Shown here in pieces: positions 25,844-34,419 of a stretch of 64,000 bases of DNA. The translations under genes and the position numbers were made by a program. This stretch comes from Streptomyces fulvoviolaceus (GTDB lineage Bacteria > Actinomycetota > Actinomycetes > Streptomycetales > Streptomycetaceae). The first letter of the stretch is position 1; every line of letters begins with the position of its first letter. A model generated the notes under the pieces. It was not told where the DNA came from. It searched no databases and saw only the letters and a list, made by a program, of their open reading frames with translations. Where the stretch lies: positions 1-64,000 of the forward strand of contig NZ_JOEY01000017.1 of NCBI RefSeq assembly GCF_000718165.1, given 5' to 3'.

Positions 25844-27190
25844 ATGAACACAGCGGACCTTGGGCTGCCGGTAGATGTTCCCTCGACGGCGCTCTTCACG
25901 GACCAGTACGAGCTCACGATGCTGCAGGCGGCCCTGAAAGCGGGGACCGCCGAGCGGCGCAGCGTGTTCGAGGTCTTCACCCGGCGACTGCCGGACGGGC
26001 GCCGTTACGGCGTCGTGGCGGGCACCGGGCGCGTCCTGGACGCCGTCGAGAACTTCCGCTTCGACGCGGACGTCCTCGGCTTCCTGCGCGAGCGCTCCAT
26101 CGTCGACGAGGAGACCCTGGACTGGCTCGCCTCCTACCGCTTCAGCGGCGATGTGTGGGGCTACCCGGAGGGCGAGGTGTACTTCCCGGGCTCGCCGATC
26201 ATGCGGGTCGAGGGGTCGTTCGCCGAGTGCGTGCTCCTGGAGACCGTGATCCTCTCCATCCTCAACCACGACTCCGCGATCGCCGCGGCCGCCTCCCGGA
26301 TGTCCTCCGCCGCAGGCGAGCGGCCGCTGATCGAGATGGGCGCCCGCCGCACCCACGAGCTGGCCGCGGTGGCCGCCGCGCGCGCCGCGTACGTCGGTGG
26401 CTTCACCACCACCTCCGACCTGGCGGCCGGTTTCCGCTACGGCATCCCGACCGTGGGCACGTCCGCCCACGCCTTCACCCTTCTCCACGACCACGAGCGG
26501 GACGCCTTCCAGGCCCAGGTGAACTCGCTGGGCCGGGGCACCACCCTGCTCGTGGACACGTACGACGTCGCCGAGGCCGTCCGGATGGCCGTCGAGGTCG
26601 CCGGGCCCGAGCTGGGCGCGGTCCGCATCGACTCCGGCGACCTGCTGCTGGTCGCGTACCGGGTGCGCCAGCAGCTGGACGAGCTGGGCGCGACGGACAC
26701 GCGGATCATCGTCACCTCCGACCTCGACGAGTACGCGATCGCCTCGCTGGCGGCGGCGCCCGTGGACGCGTACGGCGTCGGCACCCAGCTGGTGACCGGC
26801 TCCGGGCATCCCACCTGCTCGATGGTCTACAAGCTGGTCGCGCGTGCCGAGTCCGCCGATCCGAAGGCACCGCTGGTGTCGGTGGCGAAGAAGGCCGCCG
26901 GTGGCAAGACGTCCGTCGGCGGGCGCAAGTGGGCCGCGCGGCGCCTCGACGAGGACGGGGTCGCCGAGGCCGAGGTCGTCGGCACCGGGCCCGTCCCGGC
27001 ACAGCTCGCGGACCGCCAGCTGCTGGTCGAGCTGGTCAAGGGCGGCGAGGTCGTGGCCCGCGAACCGCTGGACGTCGTACGCGACCGGCATACGGCGGCC
27101 CGGGCCAACCTGCCGCTGTCGGCGACCCAGCTGTCGCGCGGGGAACCGGTCATTCCGACGGAGTACGAACACGGGCGGTCGGGTAGCTAG
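25844..27190 (+). CDS. pncB: nicotinate phosphoribosyltransferase
   Basis: This 448-residue enzyme makes nicotinate mononucleotide from nicotinate and PRPP with ATP, the entry of the Preiss-Handler NAD salvage route. Landmarks are [18 protein letters not shown] at the N-terminus, [41 protein letters not shown] (phosphate-binding region) and the DSGDLL Asp pair. It is followed after 154 bases by pncA in the same direction, which supplies nicotinate. Confidence 0.94.
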   Translation: MNTADLGLPVDVPSTALFTDQYELTMLQAALKAGTAERRSVFEVFTRRLPDGRRYGVVAGTGRVLDAVENFRFDADVLGFLRERSIVDEETLDWLASYRFSGDVWGYPEGEVYFPGSPIMRVEGSFAECVLLETVILSILNHDSAIAAAASRMSSAAGERPLIEMGARRTHELAAVAAARAAYVGGFTTTSDLAAGFRYGIPTVGTSAHAFTLLHDHERDAFQAQVNSLGRGTTLLVDTYDVAEAVRMAVEVAGPELGAVRIDSGDLLLVAYRVRQQLDELGATDTRIIVTSDLDEYAIASLAAAPVDAYGVGTQLVTGSGHPTCSMVYKLVARAESADPKAPLVSVAKKAAGGKTSVGGRKWAARRLDEDGVAEAEVVGTGPVPAQLADRQLLVELVKGGEVVAREPLDVVRDRHTAARANLPLSATQLSRGEPVIPTEYEHGRSGS

Positions 27191-27344
27191 AGCAGGTGCC
27201 ACCTTGTACTCCCGGTAACGCGCCTGCGAACGCGCCCGGTCATGCCCCCTCCCGCCCCGCCGCCGAAGTCCGTAGGCTCGGAGGTTCACCGGCCGGGCCC
27301 GCACCCCTTCTCTCCCCGACCCACATAGTCGAAGGACACCGACC

Positions 27345-27929
27345 ATGCGCCGCGCCTTGATCGTCGTTGACGTGCAGAACGACTTCTGCGAAGGGGGCAG
27401 TCTCGCGGTGGCCGGCGGTGCCGACGTGGCCGCCGCCATCACCGAGCTGATCGGGCAGGCGCCCGCCGGCTACCGGCACGTGGTGGCCACCCGCGACCAC
27501 CACATCGCCCCCGGCGGCCACTTCGCCGACAACCCCGACTACCAGCACTCCTGGCCCGCGCACTGCGTCGCCGGCACCGAGGGCGTGGGCTTCCACCCGA
27601 ACTTCGCCCCGGTCGTCGCGTCCGGCGCGATCGACGCCGTCTTCGACAAGGGCGCGTACGCGGCGGCCTACAGCGGCTTCGAGGGCGCCGACGAGAACGG
27701 GATCTCGCTGGGCGACTGGCTGCGCGCCCGCGAGGTCAGCGAAGTGGACGTCGTGGGCATCGCGACCGACCACTGTGTGCGGGCCACCGCGCTGGACGCC
27801 GTGCGGGAGGGCTTCCGTACGCACGTGCTGCTGGACCTGACCGCCGGGGTGGCCGAGGAGAGCACCGAGCGGGCGCTGGAGGAGCTGCGGGAAGCCGGCG
27901 TGGAGCTCACCGGCAAGCCCGTCGTCTGA
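27345..27929 (+). CDS. pncA: nicotinamidase (isochorismatase family)
   Basis: This 194-residue hydrolase turns nicotinamide into nicotinate. The catalytic triad is Asp9 (VVDVQNDFCEGG), Lys102 (VFDKGAYAAAYS) and Cys144 (ATDHCVRATALD). The metal site is suggested by Asp51 and His53 in TRDHH and His68 in YQHSWPAHC. The cis-peptide position (GIATDHC) is normal. It works with pncB next door to recycle nicotinamide into NAD. Confidence 0.95.
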   Translation: MRRALIVVDVQNDFCEGGSLAVAGGADVAAAITELIGQAPAGYRHVVATRDHHIAPGGHFADNPDYQHSWPAHCVAGTEGVGFHPNFAPVVASGAIDAVFDKGAYAAAYSGFEGADENGISLGDWLRAREVSEVDVVGIATDHCVRATALDAVREGFRTHVLLDLTAGVAEESTERALEELREAGVELTGKPVV

Positions 27930-27933
27930 GCTG

Positions 27934-28278
27934 TCAGGCAGGTGCTGCCGGGCGCCTCAGCAGCGCCCTGATCGGGTGCCACAGTTCCTGGGCCAGCTCC
28001 GGGCCGGTCGCGACAGCGTTGTCAGGGGCCGTACGCCATATCAGGCCGTCCGGGTGGTGCAGTACGGCCGTGATCTCGTCCGGGGTCGGGGGCGCGGCGT
28101 TGCCCCTGAGGTAGACCGCTCGCATGCCCAGGTTGCGCAGCCTGGTCAGGGCGCGCGCCCGGTTCTGGGCGTGCACGAGTACGCGCACGCTGCCGCAGCC
28201 GTCGGTGGGCGGGCGGGGCAGATTCAGCGCCACCACCACTCTGCCGTTCGGCAGCCTGCAGAAACCTCCTACGGCCAT
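27934..28278 (-). CDS. small protein of unknown function
   Basis: This 114-residue protein starts MAVGGFCRLPNGRVVVALNL and ends in a Pro/Arg-rich tail. It is basic, has no membrane segment or signal, and includes GSVRVLVHAQNRARALTRLRNLGMR, a likely helix. GGAGG lies upstream of the ATG, supporting translation. It converges on pncA with only four bases between stop codons. No family was recognised. Confidence 0.7.
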   Translation of the reverse strand: MAVGGFCRLPNGRVVVALNLPRPPTDGCGSVRVLVHAQNRARALTRLRNLGMRAVYLRGNAAPPTPDEITAVLHHPDGLIWRTAPDNAVATGPELAQELWHPIRALLRRPAAPA

Positions 28279-28352
28279 GCCGTGATACCCCCCGTGTGCG
28301 TCGGTGTCGAAGTCGGTGTCAATAAGAGAGCCACAGGACGCACCTAAACACG

Positions 28353-28385
28353 ATCGGCGGCAACCCGCCAGGGGTTGCCGCCGAT
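28353..28385 (-). terminator. terminator after M6 protease gene
   Basis: 14-bp perfect inverted repeat atcggcggcaaccc / gggttgccgccgat with a five-base loop. It lies 25 bases beyond the stop of the protease gene on the minus strand. Confidence 0.85.
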
Positions 28386-28410
28386 ACGCTTCTGACCTGC
28401 TACTTTACGA

Positions 28411-30753
28411 TTACTTTGCCGAAGGCTCGACCTGGAGCGTGATCGTCGAGCCACTCAGCGGCTCGCTGACGATCTTGATCCGGGTGTTGGTGTCAGTGAT
28501 CTTGACGCCCGCGAGCGGGTTCGACTCGTCGTAGTAGGTCGACCTGCCGTCGTCGAAGACCGGGACTCCCGGCTTCGACTTGATCTTCGTCGCGACGTCC
28601 GCCTTGTGGAGCGTGATCGCGTCCGTCGGGTACCAGCTGAAGGTGGAGTCGTAGGACTGGATGCGGTTGCGCATCAGCGTGCCGTCGGACCACTTCAGCG
28701 CGGTCGGGTGGGAGTCGACCGGCAGGATCAGACCCTCACCGGCGTGCTGGCTGGTGTTGTCGTCGGCCTGGGAGGTGTCCCACTTCCAGATCAACAGGCC
28801 GTTCTGGTAGGCGTAGTGCTCCACCCAGTCCGGACGGGTCGTGGAGAAACCGAAGTTGTACGGGCCGACCTTCAACACCTTGTCGTACGACACGTACTGG
28901 CGGTTCTCGGCGATGTAGTACTGCGCGTAGTCGTCCGTGATGGACGCACCGATGCGGGAGAAGCCGTCGGCGGTCCAGGCCGCGTCGGCGGACTCGGCGT
29001 CGTCGGAGAACAGGGTCGCGCCGTCGGCGGTCACCGTGATCTCGTCGGCCGCGAAGCCCTTCTGGGCCACTCCGCCGTCGGTCTGGTAGCGGAAGCGCAG
29101 CTGGATGTTCTGGCCGGCGTAGGCGTCCAGCGAGTACGTCAGCTTCTGGTAGGCGTCCACCGTGCCGGTGAGGGCGGGCTTGTCGCTGCCGTCGCGCGGG
29201 ATGGCGGCGCCGTCGGCCAGAGTGCCGTCGATCGGCGTCCAGTTGGAGCCGTCGGTGGAGACCTCGGTGTAGAGGTAGTCGTAGTCCTGCTCGATGTCCC
29301 ACCAGCCGTCGAGGGTCAGCGACGCCGCCGACTTGCCGGTCAGGTCGACCGGGCGCGCCAGGGTGTTGCTGAGGCTGTCGCCGCTGCCGCTCCACCACTG
29401 CGTCTCACCCTGCGCCGGAGTGACGACCTCGGTGGTGACCGTCTTCTCGGGCAGGACGACGACGAGGGCCTGCGGGTTCTGGGTGTTGTACTCCGCGACG
29501 CCCAGCTTGTGGCTGGACTTGGTGCCGGCCTTGGCCACGTCGTAGTCGAGCCAGCCCAGTTGCAGCTTGTCCCAGGCGTTCATGTCGCCGGGCAGGTCGC
29601 CGATGGCCTCCTTGCCGGTGCCGAGCCAGGAGCCGGAGGACATCAACGTCCAGAAGCCGGTGGAGTTCTCGCCGCCGCCGGAGGTGTCGTACTCGTCGGG
29701 CAGGCCGAGGTCGTGGCCGTACTCGTGGGCGAAGACGCCGAGTCCGCCGTTCTCCGGCTGGATCGTGTAGTCGCCGACCCAGATGCCGGTGTCGCCGATC
29801 TGGGTGCCGCCGAGCTTGTTGGTGTCGGGGCCGGTGGAACCGATGTCGGTGCCGAAGGCGTACCAGCGGTGGGCCCAGATGGCGTCCGCGCCCTGGGCGC
29901 CGCCGCCCGCGGACTCGTCCTCGCCGGCGTGCACGATCTGGAAGTGGTCGATGTAGCCGTCGGACTCGTTGAAGTCGCCGTCGCCGTCGTAGTCGTAGCG
30001 GTCCCACTGGTCGAACTCGGCGATCTCCGCCTGTATTTCGGCGGGCGTGGCGCCTGCGGCCTCACGCTCGGCGACCCAGGCGGTGACGCCGTCCTGGACC
30101 GCGTACCAGGCGCCGGTGGCGGCGTCGTTGGAGCCGTAACGGGCCTCGTTGTAGGGGACCTTGACCCAGTCGGTGACCTCGCCGTCGACCGAGTAGCGGC
30201 CCGAGGACTGCTTCTCGTAGTACGACTTCATCGTGGCGGTGCCGTCGCCGAAGTACAGGTCCTGGAAGTGGGCCTGGTTGTAGTCCGCCTGCCAGGCCGT
30301 GGAGTTGTCCTGGGTGCGGTCCGGCTCGGCTATCTCGTTGTGGAGCGGACCGACGGTGCCGCCGTAGCGGCTGTCTATCTGGTCCCCGAACTCGACCAGG
30401 ATCGTGAAGATCTTGTCGGTCTTCTCACGGCCGAGCTCGACGTACTTGTCCTTGCCCTTGGAGCCCGCGAGCTCGACGACCTTGGAACCGTCCCGGTCCT
30501 TGACCGTGGCGGCGCCGGATATGACCTGGTCCAGCGCTTCCTGGCGCTGGGCCTCCTGCGTCTTGGTCAGCGGGCCGTCGAGGTCGTGCTCCTTGGCCTT
30601 CACCGGCTGCGGGTCGCGCCGGTCGGCCGCGGGAGCCTCCGCGGACTTGGTGTCCGCTGCCTGTGCCACGGCGAACGTCGAGAACGTGGCCGAGGCCGCC
30701 GCGATGGCGACGACGGTCGCTGCCGTTCTGAACGTCCAGGATCTACCTGTCAC
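28411..30753 (-). CDS. secreted M6-family metalloprotease (immune inhibitor A-like)
   Basis: This 780-residue exported zinc protease has a signal peptide (residues 1-33, AVAQA cleavage region), a propeptide to about 110 and the M6 catalytic domain. The zinc motif HEYGHDLGLPDEYD lies near residue 344, with FWTLMSSGSWLG (Met-turn) after it. C-terminal beta-sandwich segments follow (WDIEQDYDYLYTEVSTDGSN and LQLRFRYQTDGG-like), as in Bacillus InhA. It should act outside the cell on proteins. GTG 30753 is preceded by GGGAGG. The gene is single, with its own terminator. Confidence 0.93.
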   Translation of the reverse strand: MTGRSWTFRTAATVVAIAAASATFSTFAVAQAADTKSAEAPAADRRDPQPVKAKEHDLDGPLTKTQEAQRQEALDQVISGAATVKDRDGSKVVELAGSKGKDKYVELGREKTDKIFTILVEFGDQIDSRYGGTVGPLHNEIAEPDRTQDNSTAWQADYNQAHFQDLYFGDGTATMKSYYEKQSSGRYSVDGEVTDWVKVPYNEARYGSNDAATGAWYAVQDGVTAWVAEREAAGATPAEIQAEIAEFDQWDRYDYDGDGDFNESDGYIDHFQIVHAGEDESAGGGAQGADAIWAHRWYAFGTDIGSTGPDTNKLGGTQIGDTGIWVGDYTIQPENGGLGVFAHEYGHDLGLPDEYDTSGGGENSTGFWTLMSSGSWLGTGKEAIGDLPGDMNAWDKLQLGWLDYDVAKAGTKSSHKLGVAEYNTQNPQALVVVLPEKTVTTEVVTPAQGETQWWSGSGDSLSNTLARPVDLTGKSAASLTLDGWWDIEQDYDYLYTEVSTDGSNWTPIDGTLADGAAIPRDGSDKPALTGTVDAYQKLTYSLDAYAGQNIQLRFRYQTDGGVAQKGFAADEITVTADGATLFSDDAESADAAWTADGFSRIGASITDDYAQYYIAENRQYVSYDKVLKVGPYNFGFSTTRPDWVEHYAYQNGLLIWKWDTSQADDNTSQHAGEGLILPVDSHPTALKWSDGTLMRNRIQSYDSTFSWYPTDAITLHKADVATKIKSKPGVPVFDDGRSTYYDESNPLAGVKITDTNTRIKIVSEPLSGSTITLQVEPSAK

Positions 30754-31106
30754 TTGATGCCTCCCCTAGACGCGCGTTATACGCGTGTAGTCAAGTGACG
30801 ACATTTGACTCCTGGTTTACGAGAAAAGACAGACCTTGACTTGGACCCGTCAACTGCATTATCAGGAGCTGGTGTTCGCATTACGGACACACGACCGCAA
30901 CACAACAGGCGCGCACATATGTCCACTTGATGGACCGCATGACTCCGTGCGCCCCTCGTGCTCCGGCACTGTTGGTCAGGTCACGCTTACCGTTCGTTCC
31001 ACTCGGGCATGCAGGCGATTAGAGTCGATTGGCGGAACGCCCGGATGTCGGCGGAAAGCCAGGCCGACGCCCCCCGTGGACCCCCAATTCCGAGGACACG
31101 ATTGCC
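30754..31106. promoter_or_regulatory. divergent promoter region, M6 protease / small membrane protein
   Basis: This 353-base noncoding region holds a plausible plus-strand promoter: TTGACT (30836-30841), 17-base spacer and TTATCA (30859-30864). It also has a palindrome-like acgcgcgttatacgcgt (30769-30785) close to the protease start on the minus strand, which could be an operator. It is AT-richer than its surroundings. Open frames across it are not supported. Confidence 0.45.
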
Positions 31107-31367
31107 ATGCCTCGTCCGACTGCCGCACAACTCGCCTACGGTTCGTGCACCGTCATCTTCTCGACGTTCGCCATGCTGCTGCTGTCACAGGCGAGTTCGA
31201 GCGTGGGCATCGCGGTCATCGCCGTCGCGGCGCTCGCCCTCGGGCTCCTGGTCGCCATGACGGTACCGCTGCCCAAGTCCCGCGTGGTCGCGATGAGCAG
31301 GCCCGCCGAGCAGACAGCGGAAGAGCCCGTGCCGGCCGTGGCCACGGGCTCCAAGACTGCCGCCTGA
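31107..31367 (+). CDS. small two-helix membrane protein
   Basis: This 86-residue protein starts MPRPTAAQLAYGS. Two hydrophobic helices (about 14-27, and a longer one at 31-52, VGIAVIAVAALALGLLVAMTV) are followed by a short polar C-terminal tail. A GAGGA lies upstream. It converges on the RDD gene. Function is unknown. Streptomyces genomes carry many such proteins. Confidence 0.7.
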   Translation: MPRPTAAQLAYGSCTVIFSTFAMLLLSQASSSVGIAVIAVAALALGLLVAMTVPLPKSRVVAMSRPAEQTAEEPVPAVATGSKTAA

Positions 31368-31393
31368 CGTACGCGAGGCGGCGCCGGTGCAGG

Positions 31394-32050
31394 TCAGTTG
31401 GTGCTGACCACCACCGTCTTCGCCGCCTTGTCGTGCAGACCCTGCTTGTAGGGCTTGTCGAAGAAGCTCCAGCCGCCCGAGATCGCGGTCCAGATGCAGG
31501 CGCAGCAGAACGCGAACGGGATCCACAGCACCGCCGAGCGGATCAGCGTGGTCTGCACGGAGGGCGTGGAGCCGTTGTCCAGGTTGGCCACCCGCATACC
31601 CAGCCACTTCTTGCCGAGCGTCTGGCCGGACCTGCTGATCATGACGGTGTCGTAGCCGATGTAGAGCACGGCGGCGACCAGCGACTGCAGCAGCGACTTG
31701 CCGTACTGCACCTTGTCGCTGTCCACGTCGTACTCGCTCACGCCGAAGCCCCAGGTGAGCAGCCAGGCGACGATGCCCACCAGGATCAGGTCGATGATCC
31801 GGGCGAGCGTGCGCTTGCCGCTGTCGGCGAGCGGGGGCATACCGGAGAGCGGGTCCGTGGGGTACGAGCCGCCGCCGTACGGATCACCGCCGTAGGGGCC
31901 GCCGCCGTACTGTCCGCCCTGAGAGGGCGGGGGCTGGCTGCCCTGTGGGGGGTCGTACGGCGATCCCGAGCCCTCGGCAGGCGGGGGCTGCTTCCTGAAC
32001 GGGTCGTCTTCCGGCGGCTGGCCGGAGCCGGGGGGCGGTTCGCTGCTCAT
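31394..32050 (-). CDS. RDD-family membrane protein
   Basis: This 218-residue protein has a disordered Pro/Gly/Gln-rich N-terminus (1-70, with QYGGGPYGGDPYGGGSY-type repeats) and an RDD domain of three or four helices. The domain begins SGKRTLARIIDLILVG, where the Arg and Asp pair defines the family, and contains GQTLGKKWLGMRV. The role of most RDD proteins is unknown; some are Na+/H+ antiporters. A second RDD gene lies 90 bases upstream in the same direction. The two are probably an old duplication in one operon. Confidence 0.88.
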   Translation of the reverse strand: MSSEPPPGSGQPPEDDPFRKQPPPAEGSGSPYDPPQGSQPPPSQGGQYGGGPYGGDPYGGGSYPTDPLSGMPPLADSGKRTLARIIDLILVGIVAWLLTWGFGVSEYDVDSDKVQYGKSLLQSLVAAVLYIGYDTVMISRSGQTLGKKWLGMRVANLDNGSTPSVQTTLIRSAVLWIPFAFCCACIWTAISGGWSFFDKPYKQGLHDKAAKTVVVSTN

Positions 32051-32139
32051 GGCCCGAGTCGACCGCGAACCCCCCGGCTCCGCATCCGGCGAGCGGCCGT
32101 CCGGAGTACCGAATCGTGTGGGTCTTTCGCCGTATCCGG

Positions 32140-33678
32140 TCAGCCTGCTACGAACGTATGTGCGGCCTTGTCGTGCCAGCACTGGCGCCACGGCCTGTCG
32201 AACAGGCCCCACAGGACGCCCACGATCCCGATGGCGAGCAGCCCGGGCACGCTGTAGACGAGCCAGCGGCGCAGGGCCGCGCCGAAGGACGGGGGCTCGT
32301 GGCCCTCGATGTCCCGCACCTCGAGGCCCAGCAGCTTCTTGCCCAGCGTGCGGCCCCACTTGACGGTGGGCAGCACCTCGTAGAGGACGCCGGTGACCAA
32401 CAGGACGGCGAGCACGATGCCCAGGTACACCGACGTCGTGCCGTCAAGGAGCCAGACCGTGACGGCCTCGCCGGACAGCTTGGCCGCGTCGACCTTCTCG
32501 TTGACGTGGTCGATCGCCTTGGTGCCGAGCGGGACGGCGGCCACGGCGGTCACGGCCCCGAGGACGAGGCTGTCGACCAGGCGTGCCGCCAGCCGCTTGC
32601 CGAGGTTCGCGGGCCTGGCCGAGGCCTGGCGCCGGGCGGCCGCCTGGAAGATGTCCTCGACCGGCGGCTTCCAGGGTGCGACGGGCTGCCCCTCGCCGGG
32701 GGCTTCCGCGAGGCGGTGCACCTGCTGGGCCCAGGAGGGCTGGCCGCCGCCGGGGCCGGCGGTCATGGGGGTGGCGGCGGGCTGGGGGCCCGGGTTGTTG
32801 GGCTGCGGGCCCGCCTGCTGGGGCACGCTCGCGTTCGGGGCGGGTGCCTGCGCCTGCGCCGCCGGGGGCGTCTGCTGAGGGCCGGAGAGGGCCGTGGGGG
32901 CCGCAGGGGCGGCCGACCCTGCCTGGCCCGCCGCCGCGCGGTCTGCGGCGGCCTTTCCGGCGCCGAAGCCGGGGGTCCCGGGTGCGGGCTGGGCGCCGGC
33001 ACCGGGCGCCGCCTGGCCCGTGCTCCCGCTCTGCGCCCCGCTCTGCCGACCCGTGCGCTGGGAGAGCGCGCGGAAGGTCATGGTGCCCGGGTCGTCGATG
33101 GGGCCACCGGGGTGGGAACCCTCGGCCGGCCGCGCAGGTGCCGCTCTCCCGGCTCCGGCCGTGGGCCGGCGGAAGATGCGGGTGTTGCCCGAGTCGACGT
33201 TGCCCGCGTCGGGCTCGGCGGGCGGGATCGTGGCCGTGCCGTCCGTGCGGGCGGCGTGGCCCTCGGGCTGGGACGGAGGAGCACCCTGCATCCGCGGGTC
33301 GGCGCCCTCCGGTGAACCCCACGACACCCGGCGGTCCTGCTCGCCGCCGAAGCCCGACTGCTGGGAGCGGTCGGCGCCCCACGCGGTCGCGGGCTCGGGT
33401 CGGCTGCCGTGCTGGGCGTCCGCCGGGTCCTCGTCGAAGAAGTGCGGGCCGGTCTCCTCGACCGGAGCCGAAGCCTGGGCAGGAGGTGCCGCGGGTGCGG
33501 GTACGGGGCTCGCACCGGGCGGCGGGGCGAGCGGTTCGCCGTCCGTCGGTGCCGGACGGCTGGTGCCCGGTACCCAGGCCGCACCGTTCCAGTACCGGAC
33601 ATATCCGGGAATGGACGGGTCCGGGTAATACCCGTCGCGGGGCCTGTCGTCACCAGGTGCCGGGGTTGGGGCGCTCAT
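32140..33678 (-). CDS. RDD-family membrane protein with DUF2510-like N-terminus
   Basis: This is a 512-residue protein. Residues 14-42 (DGYYPDPSIPGYVRYWNGA) are a DUF2510-type motif with spaced Trp and Tyr residues. Residues 45-345 are a long disordered Pro/Ala/Gly/Gln region. The C-terminal RDD domain starts NLGKRLAARLVDSLVLG and contains GRTLGKKLLGLEVRD. The very long linker would let the N-terminal motif reach far from the membrane. The genomic repeats in the linker produce large antisense open frames that are not genes. Confidence 0.87.
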   Translation of the reverse strand: MSAPTPAPGDDRPRDGYYPDPSIPGYVRYWNGAAWVPGTSRPAPTDGEPLAPPPGASPVPAPAAPPAQASAPVEETGPHFFDEDPADAQHGSRPEPATAWGADRSQQSGFGGEQDRRVSWGSPEGADPRMQGAPPSQPEGHAARTDGTATIPPAEPDAGNVDSGNTRIFRRPTAGAGRAAPARPAEGSHPGGPIDDPGTMTFRALSQRTGRQSGAQSGSTGQAAPGAGAQPAPGTPGFGAGKAAADRAAAGQAGSAAPAAPTALSGPQQTPPAAQAQAPAPNASVPQQAGPQPNNPGPQPAATPMTAGPGGGQPSWAQQVHRLAEAPGEGQPVAPWKPPVEDIFQAAARRQASARPANLGKRLAARLVDSLVLGAVTAVAAVPLGTKAIDHVNEKVDAAKLSGEAVTVWLLDGTTSVYLGIVLAVLLVTGVLYEVLPTVKWGRTLGKKLLGLEVRDIEGHEPPSFGAALRRWLVYSVPGLLAIGIVGVLWGLFDRPWRQCWHDKAAHTFVAG

Positions 33679-33931
33679 GTCCGTCGTCCCGTATCTGCTC
33701 GGGGGTCAATATGGGGGCTCCACATCTATCAGACCGGCGCAACCCCCACCGCCAGTCCCACCGGACCCACTCCTTTTGAGCACGGTCATGAGCACGATCG
33801 TGACCCTGACCGTGACCCCGCCGGAAAAAAGTTTCGCGAACCCGCGTAATGCTTCCGGCCCCGCTCCCCTCTCACTCGTACGGGCCCACCGCAGGGCTCG
33901 CAGCAGAGTCGCGAGAGAGGACACGCACGAC

Positions 33932-34408
33932 ATGCACCACACGGTGGTAGAGCGGGAACTGGAGCTCAAACTCATCCTGTCGCCCGAGCGCAGCATCGCG
34001 GTACCGGCCCGACTGAGCTACCGCAGCGACGATCCCTTCGCCGTCCACGTCACCTTCCACATCGGTTCCGACCATCCCGTGCACTGGACCTTCGCCCGCG
34101 AACTCCTCGTGGAAGGGGTGTTCCGGCCGTGCGGGCACGGGGATGTGCGGGTGTGGCCGACGAAGGTCGCTGGCCGCAGCGTCGTCCTGATGGCGCTCAG
34201 CTCGCCCGACGGGGACGCCCTCCTGGAGGCCCCGACCACGCAGGTGTCGGCCTGGCTCGAGCGCACGCTGCGGGCGGTCCCCCCGGGCTCTGAGGCGGAG
34301 CAGCTCGGCATCGACGACGGCCTCGCCGAGCTGCTCGCACCGACCCCGGCCGACGATCTGTGGCTGCGGGACCCGTGGCCGTCGGACGAGTCGAAGGACG
34401 GTGAATGA
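33932..34408 (+). CDS. ssgG: SsgA-like sporulation/cell-division protein
   Basis: This 158-residue member of the SALP family, unique to sporulating actinomycetes, controls septum placement and spore maturation. It matches the family pattern: MHHTVVERELELKLILSPER, PFAVHVTFHIGSDHPVHWTFARELLVEGVF, GHGDVRVWP and LEAPTTQVSAWLERTL. The symbol ssgG is given because its neighbours match those of S. coelicolor ssgG; ssgG is required for correct septum localisation there. ATG 33932 starts the conserved region and is preceded by an AGAGAGG. Confidence 0.85.
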   Translation: MHHTVVERELELKLILSPERSIAVPARLSYRSDDPFAVHVTFHIGSDHPVHWTFARELLVEGVFRPCGHGDVRVWPTKVAGRSVVLMALSSPDGDALLEAPTTQVSAWLERTLRAVPPGSEAEQLGIDDGLAELLAPTPADDLWLRDPWPSDESKDGE

Positions 34409-34419
34409 CATCAGGGGGG

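Noticed and set aside
25364..27442. 692-codon minus-strand frame ending in [14 protein letters not shown] repeats
   Set aside because: It is antisense to pncB. The repeat peptide comes from reading the clpS 15-bp array in the wrong frame.
28606..30798. 730-codon plus-strand frame
   Set aside because: It is the antisense shadow of the M6 protease gene, rich in Val/Gly/Leu/Asp with no domain.
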